Of a stretch of 64,000 nucleotides of DNA, positions 7,288-16,213 are shown piece after piece (positions within the stretch are counted from its first letter, which is position 1; the number at the start of each line of letters is the position of its first letter). Source of the stretch: Methylobacterium sp. E-065 (GTDB taxonomy: Bacteria; Pseudomonadota; Alphaproteobacteria; Rhizobiales; Beijerinckiaceae); NCBI RefSeq assembly GCF_022829605.1, contig NZ_JAKSYD010000122.1, positions 1-64,000 on the forward strand, given 5' to 3'. The notes under the pieces are model-generated. The model was not told where the DNA came from. It saw only the letters and a program-made list of their open reading frames with translations, and made no database searches. Both the position numbers and the translations under genes were made by a program.

Positions 7288-9015
7288 GTGACCGACGAGC
7301 GGTTGTTGCGTGTTGCGAGGTGTCGCGAGTTCTGGGCCGCCCTCCGGGCCGGGCGCGCCAGTCTGATCACCGTGATGGTCGTCAGCGGCCTGATCAACCT
7401 GCTGATGCTGACCGCCCCGATCTTCATGCTCCAGGTCTACGACCGGGTGTTGCCGAGCCGGAGCATCGCCACGCTGGTCGGCCTCGCCGGCATCACGCTG
7501 ATGCTGCTGGTGATCCAGAGCGTCTTCGAGATCTTCCGCGCGCGGATTCTGTCCCGGTTCGGACGCCTCATCGACGAGCGCCTCGGCCACCGGATCTTCC
7601 GCACCCTGCTGGCCCGCGGCTCCGAGATGCCGCGCAGCGACGAGGGCCCCCAGGCCCTGCGCGACCTCGATACCGTGCGCGGGTTCGTGTCGAGCATGGC
7701 GGTGAGCGCGTTCTTCGACCTGCCCTGGGTGCCGCTCTACGTGGCGGTCTGCTTCCTGTTCCATCCCTGGCTCGGGGCGGCGATTGCCGGAGGCGCCCTG
7801 TTCCTTTGCGTCCTGACGGTCCTGACCGACTGGGCCTCGGCCGCCGTTACCCAGGAGGCCGTCCGCGTGGCGGGCGAACGCCGGTCCTTCACCGACATGG
7901 CGCACCGGACGGCGCCGCTGCTCTCGGCGCTGGGGATGCGCTCCCGCATCGCGTCGATCTGGCAGGTCCGGACGCGCCGGAACCTCGACGTGGCGACCCA
8001 GGGGAACGACCTCGCCATCGGCTTCGGCACGACGGCACGCCTGCTGCGCACGCTGCTGCAATCCGGCATCCTCGGCCTCGGGGCGCTGCTGGTCGTGCGT
8101 GAGGAGGCGACCGCCGGGGTGATGCTCGCCGCCACGATCCTGTCGGCCCGGGCGCTGGCGCCGGTCGATCTCGCGATCGCCAACTGGAAATCGTTCACGG
8201 CCGCCCGGCAGGCCTGGGGCCGGCTCGTCGCCTTCCTGCCCCTGCGCGAGCCGACCGCCCCGACGCCCTTGCCGGCCCCGCGCGAGAGCCTGCGCGTGAC
8301 CGCCCTGTCGATCGCCGTACCGGGCACCGACACGCTCGTGCTGCACGACGTGAACGTCGCCCTCGCGCCTGGCAGTGCCCTCGGCGTGATCGGCGCCAGC
8401 GGCTCCGGCAAATCGACTTTCGCCCGCGCCCTGGTCGGGCTGGCGCGGCCGAGCCGCGGCGTGATCCGCCTCGATGGGGCGGCCCTCGACCAGTGGGATC
8501 CCGACGATCTCGGCCGCGCGATCGGCTACCTGCCGCAGGATACCGAGATGTTCGACGGGACAATCGCCGAGAACATCACCCGGTTCGACCCGGCGCCCGA
8601 TCCCGAGGCCCTGCTGGCCGCCGCCAAGGCTGCGGGCGTCCACGAGGTCGTGCTCCGGCTGCCGGGCGGATACGACGCCCGGGTCGGCGGGGTCGGCGGG
8701 CTCGGGCTCTCGGGTGGGCAGCGCCAGCGGATCGCCCTCGCACGGGCGCTCTACGGCGATCCTTTCCTGGTCGTCCTCGACGAGCCGAACTCCAACCTCG
8801 ACGTCGATGGCGACCGTGCCCTGTCGGCGGCCGTCCAGGGCGTGCGCGTCCGCGGCGGCATCGTGGTGGTGATCGCCCACCGGCCCAGCGCCCTGGCTGC
8901 GGTCGACCGGATCCTCGTGCTCGGCGACGGGCGCGTACAGCTGCACGGGCCGCGCGACGAGGTTCTGACGAAGCTCAGCGCCCTGACCCGGCAGACACCC
9001 ACGAGGGTCGCATGA
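7288..9015 (+). CDS. Type I secretion permease/ATPase (PrtD/LapB-like ABC exporter)
   Basis: 575 aa from GTG with GGGGAA upstream. The transmembrane half (about residues 25-320) contains LITVMVVSGLINLLMLTAPIF-like helices. The nucleotide-binding half has Walker A GASGSGKST near 369-377, signature LSGGQRQR near 474-481, Walker B FLVVLDEP near 493-500, and the switch His in IAHRP near 529. No N-terminal C39 peptidase-like domain is present, as in PrtD-type exporters of RTX proteases and lipases. It forms the inner-membrane part of a tripartite channel with the adaptor encoded next; no TolC gene is adjacent. Confidence 0.92.
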   Translation: MTDERLLRVARCREFWAALRAGRASLITVMVVSGLINLLMLTAPIFMLQVYDRVLPSRSIATLVGLAGITLMLLVIQSVFEIFRARILSRFGRLIDERLGHRIFRTLLARGSEMPRSDEGPQALRDLDTVRGFVSSMAVSAFFDLPWVPLYVAVCFLFHPWLGAAIAGGALFLCVLTVLTDWASAAVTQEAVRVAGERRSFTDMAHRTAPLLSALGMRSRIASIWQVRTRRNLDVATQGNDLAIGFGTTARLLRTLLQSGILGLGALLVVREEATAGVMLAATILSARALAPVDLAIANWKSFTAARQAWGRLVAFLPLREPTAPTPLPAPRESLRVTALSIAVPGTDTLVLHDVNVALAPGSALGVIGASGSGKSTFARALVGLARPSRGVIRLDGAALDQWDPDDLGRAIGYLPQDTEMFDGTIAENITRFDPAPDPEALLAAAKAAGVHEVVLRLPGGYDARVGGVGGLGLSGGQRQRIALARALYGDPFLVVLDEPNSNLDVDGDRALSAAVQGVRVRGGIVVVIAHRPSALAAVDRILVLGDGRVQLHGPRDEVLTKLSALTRQTPTRVA

Positions 9016-10340
9016 CGAAGCATCACGATCCCTCCGCCCGGGATGCCGACCCGACCGAGGGGACACGTCGCTCCCTGCGCCGCCACATCGCCGGGGTTGC
9101 CGCCGTGATCGCGGTCGCCACCGGCGTGGGCGCCTGGACCGCGGCGACGGATCTGTCCGGCGCGATCATCGCCACCGGGTCCCTCGTGGTCGAGAGCAAC
9201 ATCAAGAAGGTCCAGCATCCGACCGGCGGCGTCGTGGCCGAATTGCCGGTTCAGGAGGGCGAGCGGGTTCGGGCAGGCGACCTCCTGGTGCGCCTCGATG
9301 CGACGGCGGCGCGCGCCACCTACGACAGCGTCACAAAGAGCCTGTGGGAGATCGCCGCCCGCAACGCTCGCCTGGAGGCGGAGCGCGATGGCCGCCCGGA
9401 TCTCGCGATCCCGGCCGAACTCAACGCAGCGGGGCCCGAGGTCGGGCGGATCATCGACGGGGAGCGCAAGCTGTTCCGCTTCCGCCGCGAGGCGCTCCAG
9501 GGTCAGAAGGCGCAGCTGCGCGAACGAATCGGGCAGCTCAACGAGGAGATCAAGGGCTTGGTCGAGCAGGCCGCCGCGAAGGAGCAGGAGACCACGATCA
9601 TCGGCCGGGAATACGCCGGCGTCGAGGAACTGTGGAGGAAGAACCTGATCCAGCTGACGCGGCTCACCAGCCTGCAGCGCGACATGTCCCGGCTCAAGGG
9701 CGAGCGCGGCGTCCTCGTGGCCAGCATCGCCCAGACACGCGGCAAGGTCTCCGAGACCGAACTGCAGATCATCCAGCTCGAACAGAATCTGCGCAGCGAG
9801 GTCGGCAAGGAGCTGGCCGAGAACCGCGCCAAGACCGCGACCCTGATGGAGCAGAAGATCACCGCCTTCGATCAGCTCCAGCGCATAGAGATCCGCGCGC
9901 CGCAGACCGGCTACGTGCATGAACTTGCGGTCCACACCCGCGGCGGCGTGATCGCCCCGGGCGAGTCGATCCTGCTGATCGTGCCGAATGCGGATTCGCT
10001 CGTGGCCGAGGTTCGCGTCGCGCCCCAGGACATCGACCGGCTCCAGACGGGCCAAGGCGCGGGCCTGCGCTTCCCGAGCTTCGACCAGCGGACCACGCCG
10101 GAACTCAACGGCCGCGTCACCCGGATCGCTGCCGACGTCAGCGAGGACAAGCGGACCGGCAGCTTCTACTACCTCGTCCGGCTCGGCGTGACGAAGGACG
10201 AGCTTGCCAAGCTCGACGGGGCCAAGCTGATGCCCGGCATGCCCGTGGAGGCGTTCATCCGCACGGCAGACCGGACAGTTCTGTCGTATCTCACCAAGCC
10301 CCTCGTCGATCAGGCGCGACGGGCGTTCCGCGAGAAGTAG
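9012..10340 (+). CDS. Type I secretion adaptor, HlyD/PrtE family
   Basis: 442 aa periplasmic adaptor. One membrane anchor (about residues 27-46), then a lipoyl-like half motif GGVVAELPVQEGERVRAGDL, a long coiled coil (about 95-290) and the C-terminal beta-barrel with RAPQTGYVHELAV and a second lipoyl half. It bridges the ABC exporter and an outer-membrane TolC-like protein. Its ATG overlaps the exporter stop (ATGA), so the two are translationally coupled. Confidence 0.92.
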   Translation: MTKHHDPSARDADPTEGTRRSLRRHIAGVAAVIAVATGVGAWTAATDLSGAIIATGSLVVESNIKKVQHPTGGVVAELPVQEGERVRAGDLLVRLDATAARATYDSVTKSLWEIAARNARLEAERDGRPDLAIPAELNAAGPEVGRIIDGERKLFRFRREALQGQKAQLRERIGQLNEEIKGLVEQAAAKEQETTIIGREYAGVEELWRKNLIQLTRLTSLQRDMSRLKGERGVLVASIAQTRGKVSETELQIIQLEQNLRSEVGKELAENRAKTATLMEQKITAFDQLQRIEIRAPQTGYVHELAVHTRGGVIAPGESILLIVPNADSLVAEVRVAPQDIDRLQTGQGAGLRFPSFDQRTTPELNGRVTRIAADVSEDKRTGSFYYLVRLGVTKDELAKLDGAKLMPGMPVEAFIRTADRTVLSYLTKPLVDQARRAFREK

Positions 10341-10343
10341 GGC

Positions 10344-10372
10344 ACAGGGCCAGGATCGAGTCCTGGCCCTGT
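10344..10372. terminator. Hairpin between convergent hlyD-like gene and ssb
   Basis: Perfect 12-bp stem ACAGGGCCAGGA / TCCTGGCCCTGT with a 5-base loop, 3 bases after the adaptor stop. There is no T-tract on either side. It separates two convergent transcription units. Confidence 0.6.
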
Positions 10373-10413
10373 CGTACGTCTCCGATGTCGGGGGTGCTGA
10401 CCCGCGACGAGGC

Positions 10414-10977
10414 CTAGAACGGGATGTCGTCGTCGAGGTCGTAGCCGCCGCGGCTGCCGCCGCCACCGCTGCCCGAAGAAGCGGGTGCCGGACGGCGCTC
10501 GCCGCCCTGAGCCCGACCGCCACCGCCGCCGAAATCGCCGCCGCGGTCCCCACCCCGATCACCGCCGCGACTGATCTGCCCGCCGCCCTCGTCCTCGCCG
10601 GCGAATTCGCCGCCGCCGCCACCGCCACGCCCGTCGAGAATCGTCATCTCACCGCGGAAGCGCTGGAGCACCACCTCGGTCGTGTACTTCTCGACGCCGG
10701 AATTGTCGGTCCACTTCCGGGTCTGGAGCTGGCCCTCAATGTAGACCTTCGAGCCCTTGCGCAGGTACTGCTCGGCGACCCGGGCGAGGTTGTCGTTGTA
10801 GATCACGACCGAGTGCCACTCGGTCTTCTCCTTGCGCTCGCCGCTCGCCTTGTCCTTCCAGGACTCCGAGGTGGCAATCCGAAGGTTGCATACCGGATCG
10901 CCCGAGCCGAGGCGGCGCATCTCAGGATCGCGCCCGAGATTGCCCACCAGAATCACCTTGTTGACGCTGCCCGCCAT
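10414..10977 (-). CDS. ssb: Single-stranded DNA-binding protein
   Basis: 187 aa. The N-terminal OB fold (residues 1-110) begins [19 protein letters not shown] and includes [13 protein letters not shown] Gly/Arg-rich disordered linker follows, then the acidic C-terminal tip DDDIPF that docks partner proteins in replication, repair and recombination. Length and layout are typical. A LexA-type box lies about 133 bases upstream of the start, so SOS induction is likely. Confidence 0.95.
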   Translation of the reverse strand: MAGSVNKVILVGNLGRDPEMRRLGSGDPVCNLRIATSESWKDKASGERKEKTEWHSVVIYNDNLARVAEQYLRKGSKVYIEGQLQTRKWTDNSGVEKYTTEVVLQRFRGEMTILDGRGGGGGGEFAGEDEGGGQISRGGDRGGDRGGDFGGGGGRAQGGERRPAPASSGSGGGGSRGGYDLDDDIPF

Positions 10978-11109
10978 GCTTCTCTCCTTACCGTACGGAT
11001 CTCACAGGGCACCTGCCCGGCGGCGCGCGAACCATGCGCCCGGGCCTCCGGAGCGGCAACCAGCGGTTCGAGCTTGTGCCCGCTTTCCGCAGTGTCGCCG
11101 GATTTGGAT

Positions 11110-11124
11110 GTTCTATATCTGTTC
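11110..11124. promoter_or_regulatory. Alphaproteobacterial LexA (SOS) box upstream of ssb
   Basis: GTTCTATATCTGTTC is an exact match to the GTTC-N7-GTTC direct-repeat LexA operator known from Rhizobium and Rhodobacter. It lies in the gap between the end of the oxidoreductase gene and the ssb start, both on the minus strand. A TATAGA that could act as a -10 for ssb overlaps the box on the minus strand, which would suit repression. Confidence 0.7.
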
Positions 11125-11145
11125 TTTAACGGCAGCAAGCCTCTG

Positions 11146-12162
11146 TCAGGTCACGCGCACGACCAGCTTGCCGAAATTGCGGCCCTTCAACAGGCCGATG
11201 AAGGCCTCGGGCGCCTTCTCCAGGCCTTCGACCACATCCTCGCGATAGTGGACGCGGCCCTCCCGGATCCAGCCGCCGACCTCCTGGCGGAAGGTCTCGG
11301 CCTGATCGGCGAAGTCCCACACGATGAAGCCCTGGATGTGGAGGCGGTTGGTCAGCACCGAACGCATCAGGCCCGGCAGACGGTCGGGCCCGGGCGGGAC
11401 CTCGGTGGCGTTGTAGGCCGAGACGAGGCCGCAGACCGGGATCCGCGCGAAGGGATTGAGCAGCGGCATCACGGCCGCGAAGACCGCGCCGCCGACATTC
11501 TCGAAATAGACGTCGATGCCATTGGGGCAGGCGGCGGCCAGCGCCCCCGGCAGGTCGTCGCCGCGATGGTCCACAGCGGCGTCGAAGCCGAGTTCCTCGG
11601 TGAGATAGCGGCACTTGTCCGGCCCGCCTGCGATCCCGACGGCCCGGGCGCCCTTCAGCTTGGCGATCTGCCCGACCAGCGAGCCCACCGGACCCGCGGC
11701 GGCGGCCACCACCACGGTCTCGCCGGCCTTGGGTCGGCCGATATTGAGGAGGCCGGTATAGGCGGTCATGCCCGGCATCCCGAGCACACCCAAAGCCGTC
11801 GAGGGCGGAGCGGCGCTGGGGTCGACCCGGCGCGAGCCCTTGCCGTCCGTGACGAAATACTCCTGCCAGCCCGCGAAGGCGGTGAGCAGATCGCCCACGG
11901 CGAAGTCCGGATGGTTCGAGGCGACCACCTCGCCCACTGTCTCGGCGGTGATCGGCGCGCCGATCTCCACGGGTGTCGCGTAGGATTTCGCGTCGCTCAT
12001 CCGGCCGCGCATGTAGGGATCCAGCGACAGCCAGCGGGTGCGCAGCAGGATCTGGCCGGGGCCGGGCTGCGGCACCGGCACCTCCTCCAGACGAAAATTT
12101 TCGGAGCGCGGCTCACCGTGGGGGCGTGAGGCCAGGACGATGCGGCGGTTCATGGCGGTCAT
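11146..12162 (-). CDS. NADP-dependent medium-chain oxidoreductase (CurA/leukotriene B4 dehydrogenase-like)
   Basis: 338 aa zinc-free MDR-superfamily reductase. It opens MTAMNRRIVLASRPHGEP with the family-typical WLSLDPYMRGRM near residue 45. A nucleotide-binding fold follows with AAAGPVGSLVGQIAKLKG and GGPDKC. Relatives reduce alpha,beta-unsaturated carbonyls (curcumin reductase CurA, E. coli YncB). The start at 12162 has GGGAG upstream; a longer open frame is unsupported. It sits alone between ssb and a divergent small gene; the substrate is unknown. Confidence 0.88.
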   Translation of the reverse strand: MTAMNRRIVLASRPHGEPRSENFRLEEVPVPQPGPGQILLRTRWLSLDPYMRGRMSDAKSYATPVEIGAPITAETVGEVVASNHPDFAVGDLLTAFAGWQEYFVTDGKGSRRVDPSAAPPSTALGVLGMPGMTAYTGLLNIGRPKAGETVVVAAAAGPVGSLVGQIAKLKGARAVGIAGGPDKCRYLTEELGFDAAVDHRGDDLPGALAAACPNGIDVYFENVGGAVFAAVMPLLNPFARIPVCGLVSAYNATEVPPGPDRLPGLMRSVLTNRLHIQGFIVWDFADQAETFRQEVGGWIREGRVHYREDVVEGLEKAPEAFIGLLKGRNFGKLVVRVT

Positions 12163-12285
12163 GAGAAGACTCCCGGAGACTGGCGGCCTGCCCCGATCTG
12201 GGGCGCCCGCCGTCATCCGCAAAGGCGTCTGGCGATCTCCGGGGCGGATCGCGCGTTGTCCCGTCTCGTGAGGCGGAGGCTCGGT

Positions 12286-12681
12286 ATGCGCAGGACGGCA
12301 CTCGGCCTCGGACTCGCGGCTTTGACGGCGGCGGCCTCCGCGGCGCCCCTCGACACCTATCGGGACCGTTCCCGTGTGCTGGTCCTGTCGGCGCCCGATG
12401 CCGCCGACGCGCAGCTCGCGGCCCAGCGCGCTGCGCTGGGGCCGGTCCGCGAGGGAATTGCCGAGCGCGATCTCGTGGTGCTGGAGGCGGTGGGCCCCGG
12501 CGCCGAGGCGCGCAACCTGCGGGCCGCGCTCGGGCTGCAGGACGACAGCTTCCGGGCCGTCCTGGTCGGCAAGGACGGTGGCGCCAAGCTCACCGCGGCC
12601 ACGCCCATCCCGCCCCAGCGGCTGTTTTCCACCATCGACGCGATGCCGATGCGCCGTGCCGAGATGCGCGGCCGCCGGTAG
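12286..12681 (+). CDS. Secreted DUF4174-like protein
   Basis: 131 aa. The N-terminal hydrophobic stretch ending ASAAP suggests a Sec signal peptide. The mature part has DTYRDRSRVLVLSAP and the C-terminal FRAVLVGKDGGAKL, features of the DUF4174 group, a thioredoxin-like fold without a Cys pair. GGAGG lies upstream of the ATG at 12286, preferred over an earlier in-frame codon. It is divergent from the oxidoreductase gene. Function unknown. Confidence 0.7.
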   Translation: MRRTALGLGLAALTAAASAAPLDTYRDRSRVLVLSAPDAADAQLAAQRAALGPVREGIAERDLVVLEAVGPGAEARNLRAALGLQDDSFRAVLVGKDGGAKLTAATPIPPQRLFSTIDAMPMRRAEMRGRR

Positions 12682-12827
12682 GTTCAAAGTCCTTGGATCG
12701 GGTGTGGATGGGCGCGGTTCGGACACCAACGGTTAAGCCTACCGACCTATCACCGAACCGTGTCAACGGCCGCATCCCGGCCGTCCGTTGAGGCCCGTCA
12801 GGACGCTCGCACGAGACGCTCGTAACG

Positions 12828-13004
12828 ATGAACCGCCACCATGTTGCCGACGCCATCCGCCGTCTCGTCGCCACGCAGGTCGAGGATATCGAGCGCGCGG
12901 TCCGCGACGGTCACAAGACCATCGCGCTGAACGAGCTGACGGACCTGAACCGCCAGCTCAAGGCCTTCGCGGCCGCCCTCAAGAAGGCGCCCGCCCGCAT
13001 CTGA
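12828..13004 (+). CDS. Small hypothetical protein
   Basis: 58 codons, MNRHHVADAIRRLVATQVED followed by helical, charged sequence ending KKAPARI. The pattern is amphipathic and mostly helical with no Cys. Codon use looks genuine (third-position GC). No family is recognised. It stands alone between the DUF4174 gene and a convergent secreted-protein gene. Confidence 0.5.
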   Translation: MNRHHVADAIRRLVATQVEDIERAVRDGHKTIALNELTDLNRQLKAFAAALKKAPARI

Positions 13005-13019
13005 ACGGGTCAGCGCGCT

Positions 13020-13466
13020 CTACCAGCGTGGCCCGTTCCAGTGTGAACCGCCCCAGTCCGGCCCGCCCCAGCGCCGGGGTGGGACGTCCTCCGGGGGCGG
13101 AGGCGGCGGGGGAGTGCCGCGGTCGAAGCCCGGCTCGTCACAGACCCGCACCCGGCGCACGACCGGCGCGCCGTCCGGATCGAACCGGCGCCGGACGAAT
13201 TCCCGGCATGCCTCGGGAGGCGCCGCGCTGAAGCGCGGCCCGCGGAACCCCGGCTCGGGACGTGGCGGCGGCGGGGGCCGATGCTCGGGCCCGTCCTCCT
13301 GAACCGGGCCGCCCCAGCGGTGCTCCGGCGGATAGGGACCATCGAAATCGGCAGCCAACGCCGGGCCGGCGGCGAGTAGCAGGGCTAGAAAACCGGTACG
13401 GATGAGGAGACGACGGGCGGGCACGGGTGGCCTCGGCGTGATCGGGCGCGCGGGGATCGCGGCCAT
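13020..13466 (-). CDS. Pro-rich secreted protein (hypothetical)
   Basis: 148 aa. A basic N-terminus and hydrophobic core ending AAGPALAAD form a clear signal peptide. The mature chain is Pro, Gly, Arg and Trp-rich with polyproline runs and two Cys (EACREF, VRVCDEP). The start may be a few codons further in. No family recognised; possibly a cell-envelope protein. Confidence 0.6.
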   Translation of the reverse strand: MAAIPARPITPRPPVPARRLLIRTGFLALLLAAGPALAADFDGPYPPEHRWGGPVQEDGPEHRPPPPPRPEPGFRGPRFSAAPPEACREFVRRRFDPDGAPVVRRVRVCDEPGFDRGTPPPPPPPEDVPPRRWGGPDWGGSHWNGPRW

Positions 13467-13532
13467 TCACCGGAGGTTGCGCCTAGCGGCCTGAACCGCC
13501 GCCAGAGCGCCTGTTGGCCGCCGTTCAGCCAG

Positions 13533-13919
13533 CTACTTCTGCATCGCGTTCACTTCGCACTGCGCGTACTCGCCGCTCGCCTTCACGTAGGCGTTGAGCT
13601 TCTGCAGGTAGGCGTCGGCGATTGGCCGGAAGGCCTGCGCCTGCAGGTTATAGGCCTTGATCGCATCGTTGTAGCTGTAGGCCTCCCAACCCGGGCAGCC
13701 CTCCTTGGTGTCGAGGCAGGCCGGCTTGTCCGGCAGCGCGGGTTTTGCCGGGCGCGCGGAGGCGGGCGGCGGCTCGGGCGGGCTGCAGGTTGCGACTGTC
13801 GGGGGGGCGGCCGGAGCGGCCTTGGCGGGCTTCGCGGCGGCCGGTGGCGCCGCATTCGGGGCCGCCTGGGCGGCGCCGGGTACGAGCAGGCTCGCGATGA
13901 GGAGAAGAGTGCCGCGCAT
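13533..13919 (-). CDS. Small secreted protein with Ala/Pro-rich linker (hypothetical)
   Basis: 128 aa from ATG at 13919. The signal peptide MRGTLLLIASLLVPGAAQAA is clear. An Ala/Pro/Lys linker follows, then a small domain with four Cys from about residue 80 (CLDTKEGCPGWEAYSYNDAI ... QCEVNAMQK). The same frame stays open far upstream but there antisense or shadow sequence of msrQ is read. No family recognised. It lies just downstream of msrQ on the same strand and might be co-transcribed. Confidence 0.65.
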   Translation of the reverse strand: MRGTLLLIASLLVPGAAQAAPNAAPPAAAKPAKAAPAAPPTVATCSPPEPPPASARPAKPALPDKPACLDTKEGCPGWEAYSYNDAIKAYNLQAQAFRPIADAYLQKLNAYVKASGEYAQCEVNAMQK

Positions 13920-13987
13920 GGCGTCCTGACAAGCTCCGCTGCAGCCCGGACCGTCGATGGCGGGGGCCGGCCGCGGGTTCTGCGGCA

Positions 13988-14929
13988 TCAGGCCTGCGGC
14001 GACAAGGGTTCCGGCAACGCTTCCTTGGCGGCGGGCCGCCGAACCGGGGAGGCCGTCCGTCCGCCCACAGGTGCGCTCACCGTCCGCGCCCGCTTTCCGC
14101 GCACGAGCGCTATCGCCGGCAGGGACAGGCCGACCGCCAGCACCCACCAGGCGGGCCGGATCGGGCCTGAAAAATCCAGGTTGGCGGCGAGCACGAGGCT
14201 GGCCGGGACGCCGCTGGCGAGCCCATACCACGCCGCCTCCAGTGCCGCGGTGGCCAGCCCGGCAACGACCGCGAGCAGCAGAAGCGACCACGGCCGCTCC
14301 GGCCACTTGAACCGCCGCATCACCCGCCAGCCCATCAGCAGCAGGAACAGCCCGGCCGAGAAGACCGGGTCGCTGACGTCGATCTTCGATTGCAGGAAGT
14401 AGTGGACCAGAGCCAGCACCGCGATCGTGTAGACGAGCCGGTGCAGCCGGTTCCAGTTCGGGCCGAGGTTGCGGATCGCCGCATCGGTCGAGGTCAGCCC
14501 CAGGGCGATCAGGCCGATCAGCGCAACGAAGCCGATGGTCAGATAGAGCCGGAGCGCGATCTCGGAGACGATCTTGGTGAGAATCAGGTTCTGATCGACG
14601 GCGTAGAGGGTGAGGTGGGCCACCGCGTAGGCCATCACGGTGATGCCGAGCATGCGCCGGACCACCAGCACCTTCGGCCAATCGGCGATGCGGCGCAGGG
14701 GCGAGATCGCCAGGGAAAACAGCAGGAAGCGCACCGCCCATTCGCCGGTGGCGTGGATCAGAGCGGTGATCGGCTTGGCGCCGAGCGCGTCGAGCCGGTA
14801 GGCGGCGGCGAGGTACAGGGCCGGCGCGATGCAGCCCGCGAACACCGCAAGCTTCAGCCATGAGAGGCGTCCGGCCCGGTCGAGCCAGGGGAGGGGGATG
14901 CCGAGGGAGCCGGCGAGGCGGTCGATCAT
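13988..14929 (-). CDS. msrQ: Heme-binding membrane subunit MsrQ of the periplasmic methionine sulfoxide reductase
   Basis: 313 aa with about six to seven transmembrane helices of the ferric-reductase-like domain. Heme-ligand histidines are expected at AHLTLYAVD, RLHRLVYT and LALVHYFLQSK. MsrQ passes quinol-derived electrons to MsrP, which repairs oxidised methionines in periplasmic proteins. The N-terminus has an extra ~45 residues compared with E. coli and the tail is basic. No msrP gene lies in the flanks, where it usually is, so the partner must be elsewhere or different. Confidence 0.85.
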   Translation of the reverse strand: MIDRLAGSLGIPLPWLDRAGRLSWLKLAVFAGCIAPALYLAAAYRLDALGAKPITALIHATGEWAVRFLLFSLAISPLRRIADWPKVLVVRRMLGITVMAYAVAHLTLYAVDQNLILTKIVSEIALRLYLTIGFVALIGLIALGLTSTDAAIRNLGPNWNRLHRLVYTIAVLALVHYFLQSKIDVSDPVFSAGLFLLLMGWRVMRRFKWPERPWSLLLLAVVAGLATAALEAAWYGLASGVPASLVLAANLDFSGPIRPAWWVLAVGLSLPAIALVRGKRARTVSAPVGGRTASPVRRPAAKEALPEPLSPQA

Positions 14930-15065
14930 GGCTGGCGAACGGGGCTTTGATCGGTGGATGGAGCGCGAACAGGCCCCCGGGAACGGCTGCCTTGGAGCGT
15001 CGGTGCCGTCACGGGTCGGTTCGCCGCGGAGCCGCCACGGTTACAGGGCGGATTGACCTGTGTGG

Positions 15066-15095
15066 TTGACCTGAGCCGGGCTGCGGCGAGATAGC
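15066..15095 (+). promoter_or_regulatory. Possible sigma-70 promoter for the aldo/keto reductase gene
   Basis: TTGACC, 18-base spacer, GATAGC, ending about 18 bases before the first ATG. A second TTGACCTG copy lies 13 bases upstream. The -10 match is weak. Confidence 0.35.
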
Positions 15096-15112
15096 GGGGC
15101 GACGGACACCGG

Positions 15113-16132
15113 ATGGATCCCATGCAGTACCGCAATCTCGGCCGCTCCGGCCTCAAGGTCTCGCCGATCTGCCTCGGCACGATGATGTTCGGCGGCCCCA
15201 CCGATGAGGCCACCGCCGGCCGCATCGTCGCCAGCGCCCGGGACGCGGGGGTCAACTTTATCGACACGGCCAACGTCTACACGGATGGGCGCTCGGAGGA
15301 GATCACCGGACGCGCCATCGGGCCTGAGCGCAACGCCTGGATCCTGGCTACCAAGGTCGCCAATCCGACCGGTCCCGGCGTCAACGATCGCGGCCTGTCG
15401 CGCGTCCACGTGATGAAGGCCGCCGAGGACAGCCTGCGCCGGCTCGGCACCGAGTTCATCGACATCTACTATCTCCACAAGGAGGACCACGACACGCCGC
15501 TGGCCGAGACCGTGCGGGCGATGGCCGACCTCGTGCGGGCTGGCAAGATCCGGCATTTCGGCGTCTCGAACCACCGCTCCTGGCGCGTCGCCGAGATCTG
15601 CCGGCTGTGCGACGAGCTCGGCATCGACCGGCCGGTGGTGAGCCAGCCCTACTACAACGCCTTCAACCGCATGCCCGAGACCGAGCATCTGCCGGCCTGC
15701 GCGCATTTCGGGCTCGGCGTCGTGCCGTATTCGCCGCTCGCCCGCGGCGTGCTCACCGGCAAGTACGATCCCGACGCGCCGCCGCCGGCCGAATCCCGCG
15801 CCGGCCGGCAGGACACGCGGATGATGCAGACCGAGTGGCGGCCGGAATCCCTGCGCATCGCCCGGACGCTCAAGCAGCACGCCGAGGCCCGCGGCATCAC
15901 GGCCGGCCAGTTCGCCACCGCCTGGGTGCTGAACAACCGCCTCATCACCGGCGTCATCGCGGGACCGCGGACGGAGGCACAGTGGCAGGAGTACCTCGGC
16001 GCCCTCGACTACGCCTTCACGCCAGAGGACGAGGCGCTGGTGGACGGGTTCGTGGCGGCGGGCCATCCGACGACGCCGGGTTACAACGATCCGGCCTATC
16101 CGCTGGAGGGGCGGGTGCCGCGCAGCGGCTGA
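15113..16132 (+). CDS. Aldo/keto reductase
   Basis: 339 aa NADPH-dependent (beta/alpha)8-barrel reductase. It opens MDPMQYRNLGRSGLKVSPIC; the second Met (15122) is an equally good start. Family marks: GVNFIDTANVYTDGRSEE with catalytic Asp and Tyr, the lysine in WILATKVAN, and DIYYLHKEDHDTP with His. C-terminal FATAWVLNNRLITGVIAGPR binds NADPH. It resembles the YajO/tas-like group; substrate unknown. Upstream divergent gene is msrQ. Confidence 0.9.
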   Translation: MDPMQYRNLGRSGLKVSPICLGTMMFGGPTDEATAGRIVASARDAGVNFIDTANVYTDGRSEEITGRAIGPERNAWILATKVANPTGPGVNDRGLSRVHVMKAAEDSLRRLGTEFIDIYYLHKEDHDTPLAETVRAMADLVRAGKIRHFGVSNHRSWRVAEICRLCDELGIDRPVVSQPYYNAFNRMPETEHLPACAHFGLGVVPYSPLARGVLTGKYDPDAPPPAESRAGRQDTRMMQTEWRPESLRIARTLKQHAEARGITAGQFATAWVLNNRLITGVIAGPRTEAQWQEYLGALDYAFTPEDEALVDGFVAAGHPTTPGYNDPAYPLEGRVPRSG

Positions 16133-16142
16133 CGGATCGCCC

Positions 16143-16171
16143 TTGCACTTGTGTCGTTCCGCCGCTATCTA
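16143..16171 (+). promoter_or_regulatory. Sigma-70 type promoter of the rimP-nusA-infB operon
   Basis: TTGCAC (16143-16148), 17-base spacer, TATCTA (16166-16171). Transcription would start near 16178, giving a leader of about 140 bases before rimP. Confidence 0.65.
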
Positions 16172-16213
16172 GCCGTCAACAGTTCTGATGGCAGTCGAGA
16201 GGCTGCGGTTCGG

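Noticed and set aside
6940-9066. A 708-codon minus-strand frame over the exporter gene
   Set aside because: Low-complexity shadow of the ABC exporter frame; no start signals or motifs.
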